From positions 34,007-98,006 of the IMG/VR virus record IMGVR_UViG_3300009506_000022: a stretch of DNA of 64,000 nt. One strand, written 5' to 3'. The notes under the pieces are model-generated. The model was not told where the DNA came from. It saw nothing but the letters and a program-made list of their open reading frames with translations, and ran no database searches. This stretch comes from a virus. This document shows positions 50,239-58,424 of this stretch, one piece after another; position 1 is the stretch's first letter, and the number at the start of each line of letters is the position of its first letter. The position numbers were made by a program, and so were the translations under genes.

Positions 50239-51426
50239 ATGACTGTTCCAACCCAGATATACAATTTCCTTCTTCGTTCGATTCGAGATTTGGATCAAAA
50301 AGAAGGCTATCAGTTTCTCGAGCGTTTTCTTATGGGACCGCAAAGTATCTGGGAAACAATAGATGCTGCGTTGAATTCTGTTCCAAACTTGTGGTCTATC
50401 ACTGATTGTCCAGACGAATATTTAGAGTATCTAAAATGGATTGTCGGTTGGACATCCGAGTTGGAAGAAGTCACTTATGGGTTGAGTTATGACGAGCTTC
50501 GTAGACTAATTGCTATTTCCGGTAGGCTTTGGAAGCTTAGAGGAACAGAGGATACGATAATAGATGTTTTGAAGTTTGCCACTGGTGCAAGATGTAGATA
50601 TTGGAATTGGTTTGATTACAGATGGATTGTCGATGAAACGATTCTTAGCGAAGAACATGATGGTCACGATCCTTGGATGATAGAGCTTCCAGATCCAGCG
50701 GTTGCTGGTTCTGAGTATGTTTCGTCGCTTCGTATTGTTGATAACGGATCTCTAAATAAAGAGTTGGTTGTCAATCTCATGAAGTTGATGAGAGCTACTG
50801 GCGAGCGATGGGAAATCCTTTATCTTGGGTTTTTAGATCAGTTCATTATCGATAATGATACGACACAATGGGATGTACCAACTCAAACTGGAACGAACGT
50901 TTTTCAGGTTGCAGATGGAAAAATGAGGTTTGGCGTAACTGCAACTGGCAGCGAATCGACAGAAGCAATTGTTTCGTGGGCAAGTTGGGATGAAATGGTT
51001 CTTGGCGCTCGCGTTAGATGTTTTCCTCTTGGAACATCGATGACTTTTCAGATTAGGTTTCATTATATTGATTCTAATAACTATTATGCTTTAGAGGTTT
51101 GGCCATCATCACATAGTTCTGGACCAATGTTTTGGCTATACAAAGTGTCAAGTGGTGCGCCAGTTCCTCTGACTGCTGCGGCTTCAAGTGTGCCTATATA
51201 TGATGAAGTTTGGTACTATTTTCGAATCAGTATTGTAGATGTCGGTTCAAATAAAGAAATCAAGATTTATATGGATGCTGTTGAGGTAATGAATGCAACC
51301 GATTCATCATCGCCGTTTCAAGATGGGAATATCGGGTTGCAATCAGTAAATGGAGAAATTGAAGTTGATGAAGTAGAGCTTTTTGAGCTTCCAGCAGAAA
51401 GCGATTATATCGACATAAATTCGTAG
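50239..51426 (+). CDS. tail protein gpI-like with lectin-like C-terminus
   Basis: 395 residues. The N-terminal 180 residues are a phage tail protein I domain (FLLRSIRDLDQKEGYQFLER, DEYLEYLKWIVGW, LRRLIAISGRLWKLRGTED). The C-terminal half is a concanavalin/LamG-like beta domain (VFQVADGKMRFGVTATG, YALEVWPSSHSSGPMFWLYK, WYYFRISIVDVGSNKEIKIY) that could bind host sugars. The fusion of a baseplate part to a lectin-like domain suggests a receptor-contact role. Confidence 0.83.
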   Translation: MTVPTQIYNFLLRSIRDLDQKEGYQFLERFLMGPQSIWETIDAALNSVPNLWSITDCPDEYLEYLKWIVGWTSELEEVTYGLSYDELRRLIAISGRLWKLRGTEDTIIDVLKFATGARCRYWNWFDYRWIVDETILSEEHDGHDPWMIELPDPAVAGSEYVSSLRIVDNGSLNKELVVNLMKLMRATGERWEILYLGFLDQFIIDNDTTQWDVPTQTGTNVFQVADGKMRFGVTATGSESTEAIVSWASWDEMVLGARVRCFPLGTSMTFQIRFHYIDSNNYYALEVWPSSHSSGPMFWLYKVSSGAPVPLTAAASSVPIYDEVWYYFRISIVDVGSNKEIKIYMDAVEVMNATDSSSPFQDGNIGLQSVNGEIEVDEVELFELPAESDYIDINS

Positions 51427-51435
51427 GAGTGAACC

Positions 51436-54342
51436 ATGGGACTTACAGGCGATCAGTACGTAGGCATTACAGATAAAAGAATCCTTGGTTATGAGGATTT
51501 TGGTGATTATTTTTTGGGATATTTGCGTGTATCAATCGAGTATATTTTAGCAAAGATTTTCACGAAAAGTGGAACCTTTGGTTCTTCAAAACTTGGTCTT
51601 GATAGCGCAACAAATGACACCTTTCATTTATTGGATGATGGCGAAGGTGTTAGTTCTGAAGGCCATTTGTTTGCGTATTACGAATCACTTACAGAATATA
51701 TTTTCGAGAACCAAAATGGGCAAACCTATGATGTCGGGTTTGCTTATAGCGAATATCCAGTTGCGCTTGCGATCAATCCAAGAACTGGCTATCCAGAGTT
51801 CACTAGATATGAGGAATATTGTGGTGGCGAGGCAACAGCACCTGGAGCTGCTGTAGTCGATAACGGCTCGAATCTTACGATTGTTGTGAATGGAACCGTT
51901 GAACCTGGGGTGGATAACTCAGGAAGGGAAGTTCGTGTTTGGAAAAACGTTCCTGGTCCAAATGCAACAAGCATGAGTATTGCTGTTGAAACTTGTACAG
52001 TTCAGTGGGGAGACCTTGGAAGCGGAAATGTCAACTACGTGGTAACAACCGCAAAATTTGGCCAAGACACTGTTGAGGCAAATCCAGGCGAATATTCTTG
52101 TCAACTTCTTGGGCCATATGTTTCTCGTGATTCATCGCTTACCGATAGTGGTTATTGGTTTATTGGACAGATTACAGGAAATGGTCCTTCGGCTACACCG
52201 ACAGGTTTTGATCTTACTGATCAGCAGATTATTCCTTTTTCTCTTTCTGAATCTCAAGAAGCCGCAAACATTCTTGCTGATGACGCCAACTTTCATCCAG
52301 CTTCAGCTGATGATAGCGATTCTGGTGGAATCGGAACACCATATACGATTTTGCAGGATGTCCTTGATGCAATCGATGAAGCTTTAGTTAGAAGAAGAAC
52401 CTTTGTAACTCTTGCTGATAATAGCCAAAGAACTATTGGTGATTATATTGGCGCGAATGCAATAGATGAGATAAATACAATTGGAAACGGTGGGACCTAT
52501 TTTGTTTTGGAAGCAGCAGCATCTTTTGAGATTAGTGTCGGAGGTTCTATTGGCTCAAGCGCTGAAGATCCTGAAGTTTTGGGTGAAGCCGCAACTGGTG
52601 GCCATGAGGGATATGCCTCTATTTATCTCAAAAATGGCGGTTCGGTTGATGCCAAACTTCAAGGCTCATTCAAAAGACTTCATTTTTATAGCGGAGATTT
52701 CAACAACTTCCTTCAGATAGGATATGATGGAACCCGTGGCGAATGCTTCTTTGATCAATGTGGGTTTAGAAGTGGCCACGCCATCTTTCGCGGTTTTGCT
52801 GGAGACACGAGACCAATAGTTATCAGAAACTGTGAGTTTGCGCCAGATTCTGTCGGAAACCAGGGACCTGGTGTTGCCGTTTTTGATATGCTTCAATCGC
52901 TTGGCGAATATCCCTTCATCATTTTAGAGAACTGTGTTATTCGCGGTCCATATAGTGGAGCAAGTAGTCAAGTTGCTGTTTTGAGAATCAAAGATATGGG
53001 CGATCCGGCAGATATGGCAAACCCTCAAAACGCAGACAGTCGCCTTATTCTTTTTAGAAATTGCCATATCATCCATGAAGAGGTTGTTGGGATCCCTACA
53101 GTTTATTTGGATTCAAACTCGAGACAGATAGTTGCTTTTGAAAACTGCAAAATAAAAGGAATGACTGGACAAACGCAACCAGTGTTCGTTTCGAATAGCG
53201 ATAACAGGGTGTATATGAAAAACGTTGAGATCGAAGCGATCTCTGGCCAAGCACTTCAGTTGGACGAAACAAACGGCGTTCTTGAGGATGTTACGATTTA
53301 TTCTGGAAGCGATACAACGGTTAGTGATCCTCAGTTGGTTGGAATCATATCTAACAACAATGAAGGAATGACAATCAGAAATATGTCTATCTTTGTTGGC
53401 GAAAGCTCTATGCGTCAAGGTTCATCGCCAAGCTATCCCGTGATTGAGATCGGAAAACGTTTAGATTTTTATACTGGTTCAACTGTAAACGTTGATGGTT
53501 TATATATAAAACCAATTGGAGATATGCATGACAACTCTCTTCTTAGGCTTTATGGGAGAGGAAACGTTTCAAATTTTAGAAATATTGACATCGATTTTTC
53601 GCAAGCCACTTTAGGCGATGGTTCTTCTGCTGAAGCAAGCGTGATTGAGGTTGAAGGCGACAGCAGTTATGAAACAAAGGTTTCCTTAGATAACCTTTCT
53701 GTAGGCGGAATAGGGGAGCCAGATAGCAGCAGCTCTGCCTATGATTTTCTTCGACTCACCAGAGTAAAGGCGAAGAATATTCGATTGCGAAAAGAGTCTG
53801 GAACAACATATGGTTGGGCGAACATAATCAATTGTACAACCCCTTGTCACCTTCAAGATATCACGCTTGAAAACAACGCCTCATATGCTTGGGATATAAC
53901 AGGTAGTGTCATTGTTATTCCTGGCGGATTTATAGACAAAGTAAATTTTGACGATTTCTTTGTTTCTGGCGGTAGCAACTATATTTCTGCTGCTGGTCCT
54001 ATATCGATTTCGAACATTTTTGCAACTGGCGGATTCAATACGAACTTTGCATTTATCTACGTGAATGGCGATGAGTTTTCGATTCGAGATTGCATTATGT
54101 CGACAACATCTACAATAACTACCGCGATCCTCAATTTGTCTGGAGCGCGTGGAACTGTGATCGGAAACAAGCTTAGAATGGCGGCAAGTGGTTCTATCGC
54201 GTGGATCCTTGGCGATGCGAGCGCCGATGAAGTTTTGGCTGTTGGCAACGTATTGAAGAGCACGAATTCAACGACTCCAATAATCGATTTGAGTTCTGGA
54301 ACAGATACGTTGGCGGCAAATAATATTCTTGCAAACACATAG
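51436..54342 (+). CDS. tail fibre / tailspike with right-handed beta-helix
   Basis: A 968-residue protein encoded after gpI, the usual place for tail fibres. The N-terminal 270 residues attach to the baseplate, including QWGDLGSGNVNYVVTTA that matches gpJ. The region from about 380 to 960 has the ladder of short strands and turns of a pectate-lyase-like beta-helix: IVIRNCEFAP, IILENCVIRG, LILFRNCHII, IVAFENCKIK, RVYMKNVEIE. Such helices often degrade capsule or O-antigen; enzyme activity is not visible. GGAG ribosome site. Confidence 0.83.
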   Translation: MGLTGDQYVGITDKRILGYEDFGDYFLGYLRVSIEYILAKIFTKSGTFGSSKLGLDSATNDTFHLLDDGEGVSSEGHLFAYYESLTEYIFENQNGQTYDVGFAYSEYPVALAINPRTGYPEFTRYEEYCGGEATAPGAAVVDNGSNLTIVVNGTVEPGVDNSGREVRVWKNVPGPNATSMSIAVETCTVQWGDLGSGNVNYVVTTAKFGQDTVEANPGEYSCQLLGPYVSRDSSLTDSGYWFIGQITGNGPSATPTGFDLTDQQIIPFSLSESQEAANILADDANFHPASADDSDSGGIGTPYTILQDVLDAIDEALVRRRTFVTLADNSQRTIGDYIGANAIDEINTIGNGGTYFVLEAAASFEISVGGSIGSSAEDPEVLGEAATGGHEGYASIYLKNGGSVDAKLQGSFKRLHFYSGDFNNFLQIGYDGTRGECFFDQCGFRSGHAIFRGFAGDTRPIVIRNCEFAPDSVGNQGPGVAVFDMLQSLGEYPFIILENCVIRGPYSGASSQVAVLRIKDMGDPADMANPQNADSRLILFRNCHIIHEEVVGIPTVYLDSNSRQIVAFENCKIKGMTGQTQPVFVSNSDNRVYMKNVEIEAISGQALQLDETNGVLEDVTIYSGSDTTVSDPQLVGIISNNNEGMTIRNMSIFVGESSMRQGSSPSYPVIEIGKRLDFYTGSTVNVDGLYIKPIGDMHDNSLLRLYGRGNVSNFRNIDIDFSQATLGDGSSAEASVIEVEGDSSYETKVSLDNLSVGGIGEPDSSSSAYDFLRLTRVKAKNIRLRKESGTTYGWANIINCTTPCHLQDITLENNASYAWDITGSVIVIPGGFIDKVNFDDFFVSGGSNYISAAGPISISNIFATGGFNTNFAFIYVNGDEFSIRDCIMSTTSTITTAILNLSGARGTVIGNKLRMAASGSIAWILGDASADEVLAVGNVLKSTNSTTPIIDLSSGTDTLAANNILANT

Positions 54343-54351
54343 GAGTAGTAA

Positions 54352-55026
54352 ATGAAGTTGTTGAAACTGGGTTGTAAAGGGCCTGCAACGAAAGAGTTGC
54401 AGGAAAAACTAACACCAAAATATTATAGGGGTAAGCTTGATGGCGATTTTGGACCGATGACACAAGCTGCTGTTAGAGTTTTTCAGACAGATTTTTTCGT
54501 CAACGGAGAAGTTGATGAAGGAACAGCAAAAGCTCTTGATAGCGTTGAGAAAGAACTGAAGTCAGAGCTTTCGGTTGTTCCGATTCCCTCTGATCGGGAA
54601 CAGTTGGTTAGAGTTTTTGGCAAGATCGATTTTGTAAACCTGGATGGTGGTCGCATTCGGATCACGAACAATTGGGCAAAGAGAAATGTGGTAAAAGCGC
54701 ATCTTCCAATTGTTGGCTATCGCTGGGTTCATAAGAAGTTGGTCGAACATTTTGCGGCTGCTTTGCGCTATATCGAAGCTGAAGGTTTTGCTGGAGAAAT
54801 CACGCAGTTTGGGACATGGGCGCCACGTCACATCCTTCACAATTCAAAGAAACCTCTTTCGTTGCATTCATGGGGAATTGCATGTGATATCAATTGGCAC
54901 GAAAATCATTATGGCGACGAAAGCAACCTCCATCCTGTTATCATAGAAGGATTCAAGAAGTTTGGGTTCACATGGGGTGGAGATTGGAGGAAAAAGGATC
55001 CGATGCACTTCCAGTACTATAAATAA
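54352..55026 (+). CDS. endolysin: PG-binding domain + M15 peptidase
   Basis: 224 residues. N-terminal peptidoglycan-binding type 1 domain (residues about 5-62: GPATKELQEKLTPKYYRGKLDG-type repeat, GDFGPMTQAAVRVFQ). C-terminal VanY/M15C peptidase with zinc ligands His172 and Asp179 in LHSWGIACDIN and His219 in DPMHFQYY. It cuts peptide cross-links of the wall (L-Ala-D-Glu or D-Ala type). No signal peptide, so export needs a holin. Confidence 0.92.
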   Translation: MKLLKLGCKGPATKELQEKLTPKYYRGKLDGDFGPMTQAAVRVFQTDFFVNGEVDEGTAKALDSVEKELKSELSVVPIPSDREQLVRVFGKIDFVNLDGGRIRITNNWAKRNVVKAHLPIVGYRWVHKKLVEHFAAALRYIEAEGFAGEITQFGTWAPRHILHNSKKPLSLHSWGIACDINWHENHYGDESNLHPVIIEGFKKFGFTWGGDWRKKDPMHFQYYK

Positions 55027-55060
55027 TACTGCTGCTTTGCTCACATATAGTTGTGTTTTC

Positions 55061-55103
55061 CTTGCAATACTTCTATTGCAAGATGAGTTATGTTGAGTAT
55101 ACT
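55061..55103 (+). promoter_or_regulatory. hairpin overlapped by predicted promoter
   Basis: A 9-bp perfect hairpin (55061-55069 with 55074-55082, loop CTTC) follows the endolysin gene. A promoter reads TTGCAA (55076-55081, in the hairpin's right arm), a 16-nt spacer and TATACT (55098-55103). It would drive the three lysis-associated genes downstream. Confidence 0.55.
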
Positions 55104-55120
55104 ATTTATAGGAGTTGGCC

Positions 55121-55306
55121 ATGTTCAAGTTGTTTTCTAATCTTTGGAAAAAGCTTACCGCTGCTTTTGACCGTAGAGACAAAAGGCAAAAAGAGGCGAA
55201 GGAAGCTGCAAAAAAAACCAGGAAAGAGATTGATGAAATCGAAAACACGAGACGAATCAATCTAGGGAAAGCTAGAAACAATGCGTTGAAAGATCGGAGG
55301 AACTAA
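55121..55306 (+). CDS. small basic protein of lysis cassette (61 aa)
   Basis: The ATG at 55121 has TAGGAG 7 nt upstream. The protein is highly basic and helical (LFSNLWKKLTAAFDRRDKRQ, then EAKEAAKKTRKEIDEIE), an amphipathic helix without a membrane segment. A membrane-associated role in lysis is possible; not recognised. Confidence 0.6.
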   Translation: MFKLFSNLWKKLTAAFDRRDKRQKEAKEAAKKTRKEIDEIENTRRINLGKARNNALKDRRN

Positions 55307-55701
55307 TGGTGATACAGCTGTTTTCGTTACTATTGGTTTTTCAGTTCACAGCAGCAACGGTCCCACAACTTTCAGAGAGCGATTATTTATTGTTGAGAGA
55401 GGGAGATGTCGCTCCGTTTAGCGGTGTTTTGCTTTTGGATGACGACTATCGCGAACTGAAAATAAAAGAGAGCGAACTGCTTCTAGCGCAGAAAGATCTC
55501 GAGATTGCAAAAAAACGCTTCGAAGCAAGCGAAAAAAGCTATCTAGAGATGAAAGAGGTTGCGGAGGAATGCGCAGCAAACCTTGATAAAATAAACAAAG
55601 AATCGCCAGCTTGGTACGAGAGTGTTGAGTTTTGGATCGGCGCTGTTGTTGGAGCTGGATTGGCAATAGCAACAGCCTACTCTGTAAACGAATTGAAGTG
55701 A
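55306..55701 (+). CDS. lysis-cassette membrane protein, spanin- or holin-like (131 aa)
   Basis: N-terminal signal-like hydrophobic segment (residues 1-18), a central coiled coil (about 50-95: SELLLAQKDLEIAKKRFEAS), and a C-terminal membrane helix (109-126, WIGAVVGAGLAIATAYSV). Outer-facing coiled coil plus membrane anchor resembles a spanin; the paired hydrophobic ends could also suit a holin. Overlaps the upstream gene by 1 nt. Confidence 0.65.
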   Translation: MVIQLFSLLLVFQFTAATVPQLSESDYLLLREGDVAPFSGVLLLDDDYRELKIKESELLLAQKDLEIAKKRFEASEKSYLEMKEVAEECAANLDKINKESPAWYESVEFWIGAVVGAGLAIATAYSVNELK

Positions 55702-55708
55702 GGATTTT

Positions 55709-56224
55709 ATGGGTGAAAATTGCAATGTCGAAAACATAGAAAATGTCGTTAATACTTCAGTTCGACCGCCAGGGGAAAAAATAAGAATGTTTCAGTCAGA
55801 TGGAACGGGAATGAGGGTAACAATGGGTTGGAAAGGGTGGGGAACCCTTCTCATTGCTTTACTTGCTGGTGGAGGTGGCGTCACAGGATTTAGTGTGGTC
55901 ACTGGTGGAGAGCTCGACGAGAAGATTTCCAAAAGCGAACAGAAGCAAACCGAGCGTGTTGAAGAGGTCAAAAAAGAAGTCGAGAAGAACCGTGAATCAA
56001 TCAACGATCTCAACGCGACTGTAAAGAGCGTCCAGGAAGTGCAACACATAGATGTCGCACATAGAGAAGCGCGCCGTGTTGTTGAAGAACAGATGACATG
56101 CAACTTAAGCCAAAAATCTTGTAGAATGAAACGAACCGAGAAGATCGAACGACTTCGACGGATCAACATGAAACGGCTCAAAGATAAACGTGAGACGTGT
56201 GATCAACTCGACTGTTATGATTGA
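55709..56224 (+). CDS. lysis-cassette membrane protein with coiled coil (171 aa)
   Basis: One membrane segment (about 44-65, WGTLLIALLAGGGGVTGFSV), a long coiled coil (about 68-125) and a basic, cysteine-containing C-terminus (CNLSQKSCRMKRTEKIERLR). The first 43 residues are soluble. Holin or spanin partner are the likely roles by position. Last gene of the late operon. Confidence 0.62.
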   Translation: MGENCNVENIENVVNTSVRPPGEKIRMFQSDGTGMRVTMGWKGWGTLLIALLAGGGGVTGFSVVTGGELDEKISKSEQKQTERVEEVKKEVEKNRESINDLNATVKSVQEVQHIDVAHREARRVVEEQMTCNLSQKSCRMKRTEKIERLRRINMKRLKDKRETCDQLDCYD

Positions 56225-56237
56225 GCTGTCTTTTTAT

Positions 56238-56266
56238 TTGCAAATTGATGAAAAGCGATCCAATAT
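56238..56266 (+). promoter_or_regulatory. weak promoter-like pair before double terminator
   Basis: TTGCAA (56238-56243), 17 nt, CAATAT (56261-56266). The GATCCA context resembles the promoter at 9833. If used, it would give a transcript of about 60 nt ending at the terminator 56293-56334. Confidence 0.3.
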
Positions 56267-56292
56267 AAAATGTGAACAGCGGAATGTCGCGC

Positions 56293-56334
56293 AAACAGCT
56301 ATCAATGGTTCAAACTGTTGATAGCTGTTTTTTT
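56293..56334 (+). terminator. intrinsic terminator 1
   Basis: An 11-13-bp stem (core 56295-56305 with 56318-56328), 12-nt loop, then a run of T (56328-56334). Ends the late (structural and lysis) transcription unit. Confidence 0.9.
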
Positions 56335-56359
56335 GCAATTGAAGTGTTGCTTTTCATCA

Positions 56360-56393
56360 TGTGTTGTCTGCTGTAGGCAACACACCTTTTTTT
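56360..56393 (+). terminator. intrinsic terminator 2
   Basis: A 9-bp stem with one G-T pair (56360-56368 with 56376-56384), 7-nt loop and seven T (56387-56393). Its right arm can alternatively pair with GTGTTGC at 56344-56350, so two exclusive folds exist. Acts as a backstop behind terminator 1. Confidence 0.8.
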
Positions 56394-56402
56394 GGCAACT
56401 AT

Positions 56403-56430
56403 TTGCATTCGCGATTTTCTACTCTAAATT
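56403..56430 (+). promoter_or_regulatory. predicted promoter for replication module
   Basis: TTGCAT (56403-56408), 16-nt spacer, TAAATT (56425-56430), directly after the two terminators and just before the helicase start. The -35 box matches that at 8248. The start codon falls about where transcription should begin. Confidence 0.45.
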
Positions 56431-56436
56431 AGGAAA

Positions 56437-57882
56437 GTGCGACTGCTGCTTGATAACCAGAATATCTATCTGGAAGATGTTCCAAAGAAGATAATCAAAA
56501 TCCTTTCTAGGCGATTTAGTTATCGAGTTGCTGGAGCTCGATATGTGACATCGTTTCAATCTGGAAGCTGGGATGGACGCAAACACTTGATATCTATGTT
56601 GGCGGATGGTCGACTTCGAGCGCCAGCCGGAATCGCTCATGAGATCGCAACCACCATAACAGAGAATGGTTGCGATTTTGATTTTTTGGATGCAAGGCGA
56701 TACTCAGATGAGCGTTTTGATTTCGAGTTCGATAAATCGATTGTTCTTCGCCCATATCAACTGGAAGCGGTTGAACTTCTAAGCAATCCATTAGCTCCTT
56801 TGGATATCCGCGGTCGAGGAATCATCAAGTTACCACCTCGAGCTGGGAAAACCCTGATTGGAGCCGCTGTGATTGCGCGCTTTGGGGTGCGAACCCTCTT
56901 TGTTGTTCCAGCTCAGTTTCTTTTACATCAATCGATAAACGCGATTTCAAAGGCGTTAGGAACAGAAGTGGGATTTATCGGTGAAGGGTCTTGGAAACCC
57001 GGGCCCATAACGGTTACCACAATTCAGAGTTTGCTGGCCAAAAGAAATGGTGGGACAAAAGCGAATCCGCCAGAACCAGAATACATAAAGCTTATGCAGT
57101 CATGCGAACTCGTGATCGTCGATGAACACCACCACATGGAAGGCGAGATGTGGAGGAAGGTTATCCAGGATTCGCAAGCACCCTTTAAGGTGGGGTTGAG
57201 CGCAACGGTGTTTCTTGATCATCAGAAAGAATGTGAGCTTGGTGTTATATGGCTACACGCGATTGCTGGCGACATCCTTCTTGATATTTCTGTTAGCGAT
57301 TTGATTGAACAAGGGTACCTTGTCAGACCAGATATTTGGGTTTGTCCCATTCGCGATCCTGTCTTTCCTAAAAATCGAGGGTGGTCACAAAACTTACAAA
57401 AACAAGCGATCTATGAAAACGAACATCGTAACAATCGGATTGTTGAGTTTGCGGTAATGCTTGTGAAAGAGAAGAAGAGACCAGTCATCATCTCAAACCG
57501 CCATTCCCAAGTATTTGCGTTGCAGGATAAACTAGAATCAGCTGGATTGTCCGTTGGCCAGATCATCGGACAGACGAAGCGAGCCAAAAGAGAATCGATT
57601 GTAGAGGCGTTTAGGCGGCGTAAAATCGATATTCTTCTTGGCACTATTTTTGGCGAAGGGGTGGATATTCCAGAAATTGACAGCGTTATCGTAGCAGAAG
57701 GTGGTTCTGGGGTGAAACAAACCTACCAGAGGTTGCGGTGTATGACTCCTTGTGAGGGAAAAGAAAAAGCTGTGGTTATCGATTTCATGGATTTGACTCA
57801 TCCATACTTTGCGCGACACTCGATAGAGCGATTGGGGGTCTATGAATCGGAACGCGCATTTCGCATAAAAATCGTTGAATAG
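56437..57882 (+). CDS. SF2 DEAD/DEAH-type helicase (UvsW-like)
   Basis: 481 residues. An N-terminal 100-residue domain (YLEDVPKKIIKILSRRFSYR, SGSWDGRKHL) as in UvsW-like proteins, then the helicase core: Q-like VLRPYQLEAVELL, motif I LPPRAGKTLIGAA (about 132-144), motif II VIVDEHHHM (DEHH at 229), motif III GLSATVF, motif V FGEGVDIPEIDSVIV and motif VI QTYQRLRC. These enzymes remodel replication forks or R-loops. GTG start; AGGA only 2 nt upstream, so possibly a weak or leaderless start. Confidence 0.9.
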   Translation: MRLLLDNQNIYLEDVPKKIIKILSRRFSYRVAGARYVTSFQSGSWDGRKHLISMLADGRLRAPAGIAHEIATTITENGCDFDFLDARRYSDERFDFEFDKSIVLRPYQLEAVELLSNPLAPLDIRGRGIIKLPPRAGKTLIGAAVIARFGVRTLFVVPAQFLLHQSINAISKALGTEVGFIGEGSWKPGPITVTTIQSLLAKRNGGTKANPPEPEYIKLMQSCELVIVDEHHHMEGEMWRKVIQDSQAPFKVGLSATVFLDHQKECELGVIWLHAIAGDILLDISVSDLIEQGYLVRPDIWVCPIRDPVFPKNRGWSQNLQKQAIYENEHRNNRIVEFAVMLVKEKKRPVIISNRHSQVFALQDKLESAGLSVGQIIGQTKRAKRESIVEAFRRRKIDILLGTIFGEGVDIPEIDSVIVAEGGSGVKQTYQRLRCMTPCEGKEKAVVIDFMDLTHPYFARHSIERLGVYESERAFRIKIVE

Positions 57883-57927
57883 CGATTAAAACACTATTTA
57901 GACTCAATGTAGTTTTGATTTATTTGG

Positions 57928-57956
57928 TTGACATTGTAATAATTGCGCAATATTCT
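57928..57956 (+). promoter_or_regulatory. strong sigma70-type promoter
   Basis: Consensus TTGACA (57928-57933), exactly 17 nt, TATTCT (57951-57956). Transcription would begin near 57963, giving a leader of about 150 nt before the next gene. The leader contains an 8-bp hairpin (57992-57999 with 58007-58014). The best match to consensus in the window. Confidence 0.8.
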
Positions 57957-58111
57957 TCTAAATACTTGTGTGCAACCGTCTTGAAATATCGAGAAGATAC
58001 TGCAACTATCTTCTTGGACTCCAAAGTCTCTCGGTTACTGATTGCAAGGCCAACCTATTATTGCGATCGTAGCAGCGCACAAGTTGAGGGATATTGGGGT
58101 CTATTTTAATT

Positions 58112-58420
58112 ATGCGAGAAAAAGAGAAAGAGGCGCCGGAAGGGATTACGATTACGGAAGCGTATAACCAATTGCCGCGAACTGCTTTTGCTTTATGGAT
58201 TAGGATGGCTGTGCATCCCATACATGAGCTCGAGACATTGGGAATGTATAAGCTAGCAAAACAGTTCGGATATTCTCGCAGAACGTTTTACGATCAAGTC
58301 CAGGTTCTACGAAACTTTGGCTACATTCGATACGCCACAGTTCATGGTAGAGCGTCTCAGATCCGCCTGACAAAACGGCCACTTTTGGTTGGGGTAGATC
58401 AGTTTATCAAATTGTCTTGA
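58112..58420 (+). CDS. winged-helix DNA-binding-like protein (102 aa)
   Basis: ATG at 58112 with no good ribosome site. HTH features: LPRTAFALWIRMAVHP then YKLAKQFGYSRRTFYDQVQV and a wing-like FGYIRYATVHGRASQIRL. It could be a replication accessory or a regulator; placed 4 nt before the initiator gene. A long structured leader precedes it. Confidence 0.7.
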   Translation: MREKEKEAPEGITITEAYNQLPRTAFALWIRMAVHPIHELETLGMYKLAKQFGYSRRTFYDQVQVLRNFGYIRYATVHGRASQIRLTKRPLLVGVDQFIKLS

Positions 58421-58424
58421 ATAC

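Noticed and set aside
56306-56317. GGTTCAAAC resembling a tRNA T-loop
   Set aside because: It is the loop of an intrinsic terminator; no acceptor, D or anticodon stems can be formed around it.
56272-56376. 34-codon GTG frame across terminator 1
   Set aside because: It reads through a strong terminator hairpin and has no ribosome site.
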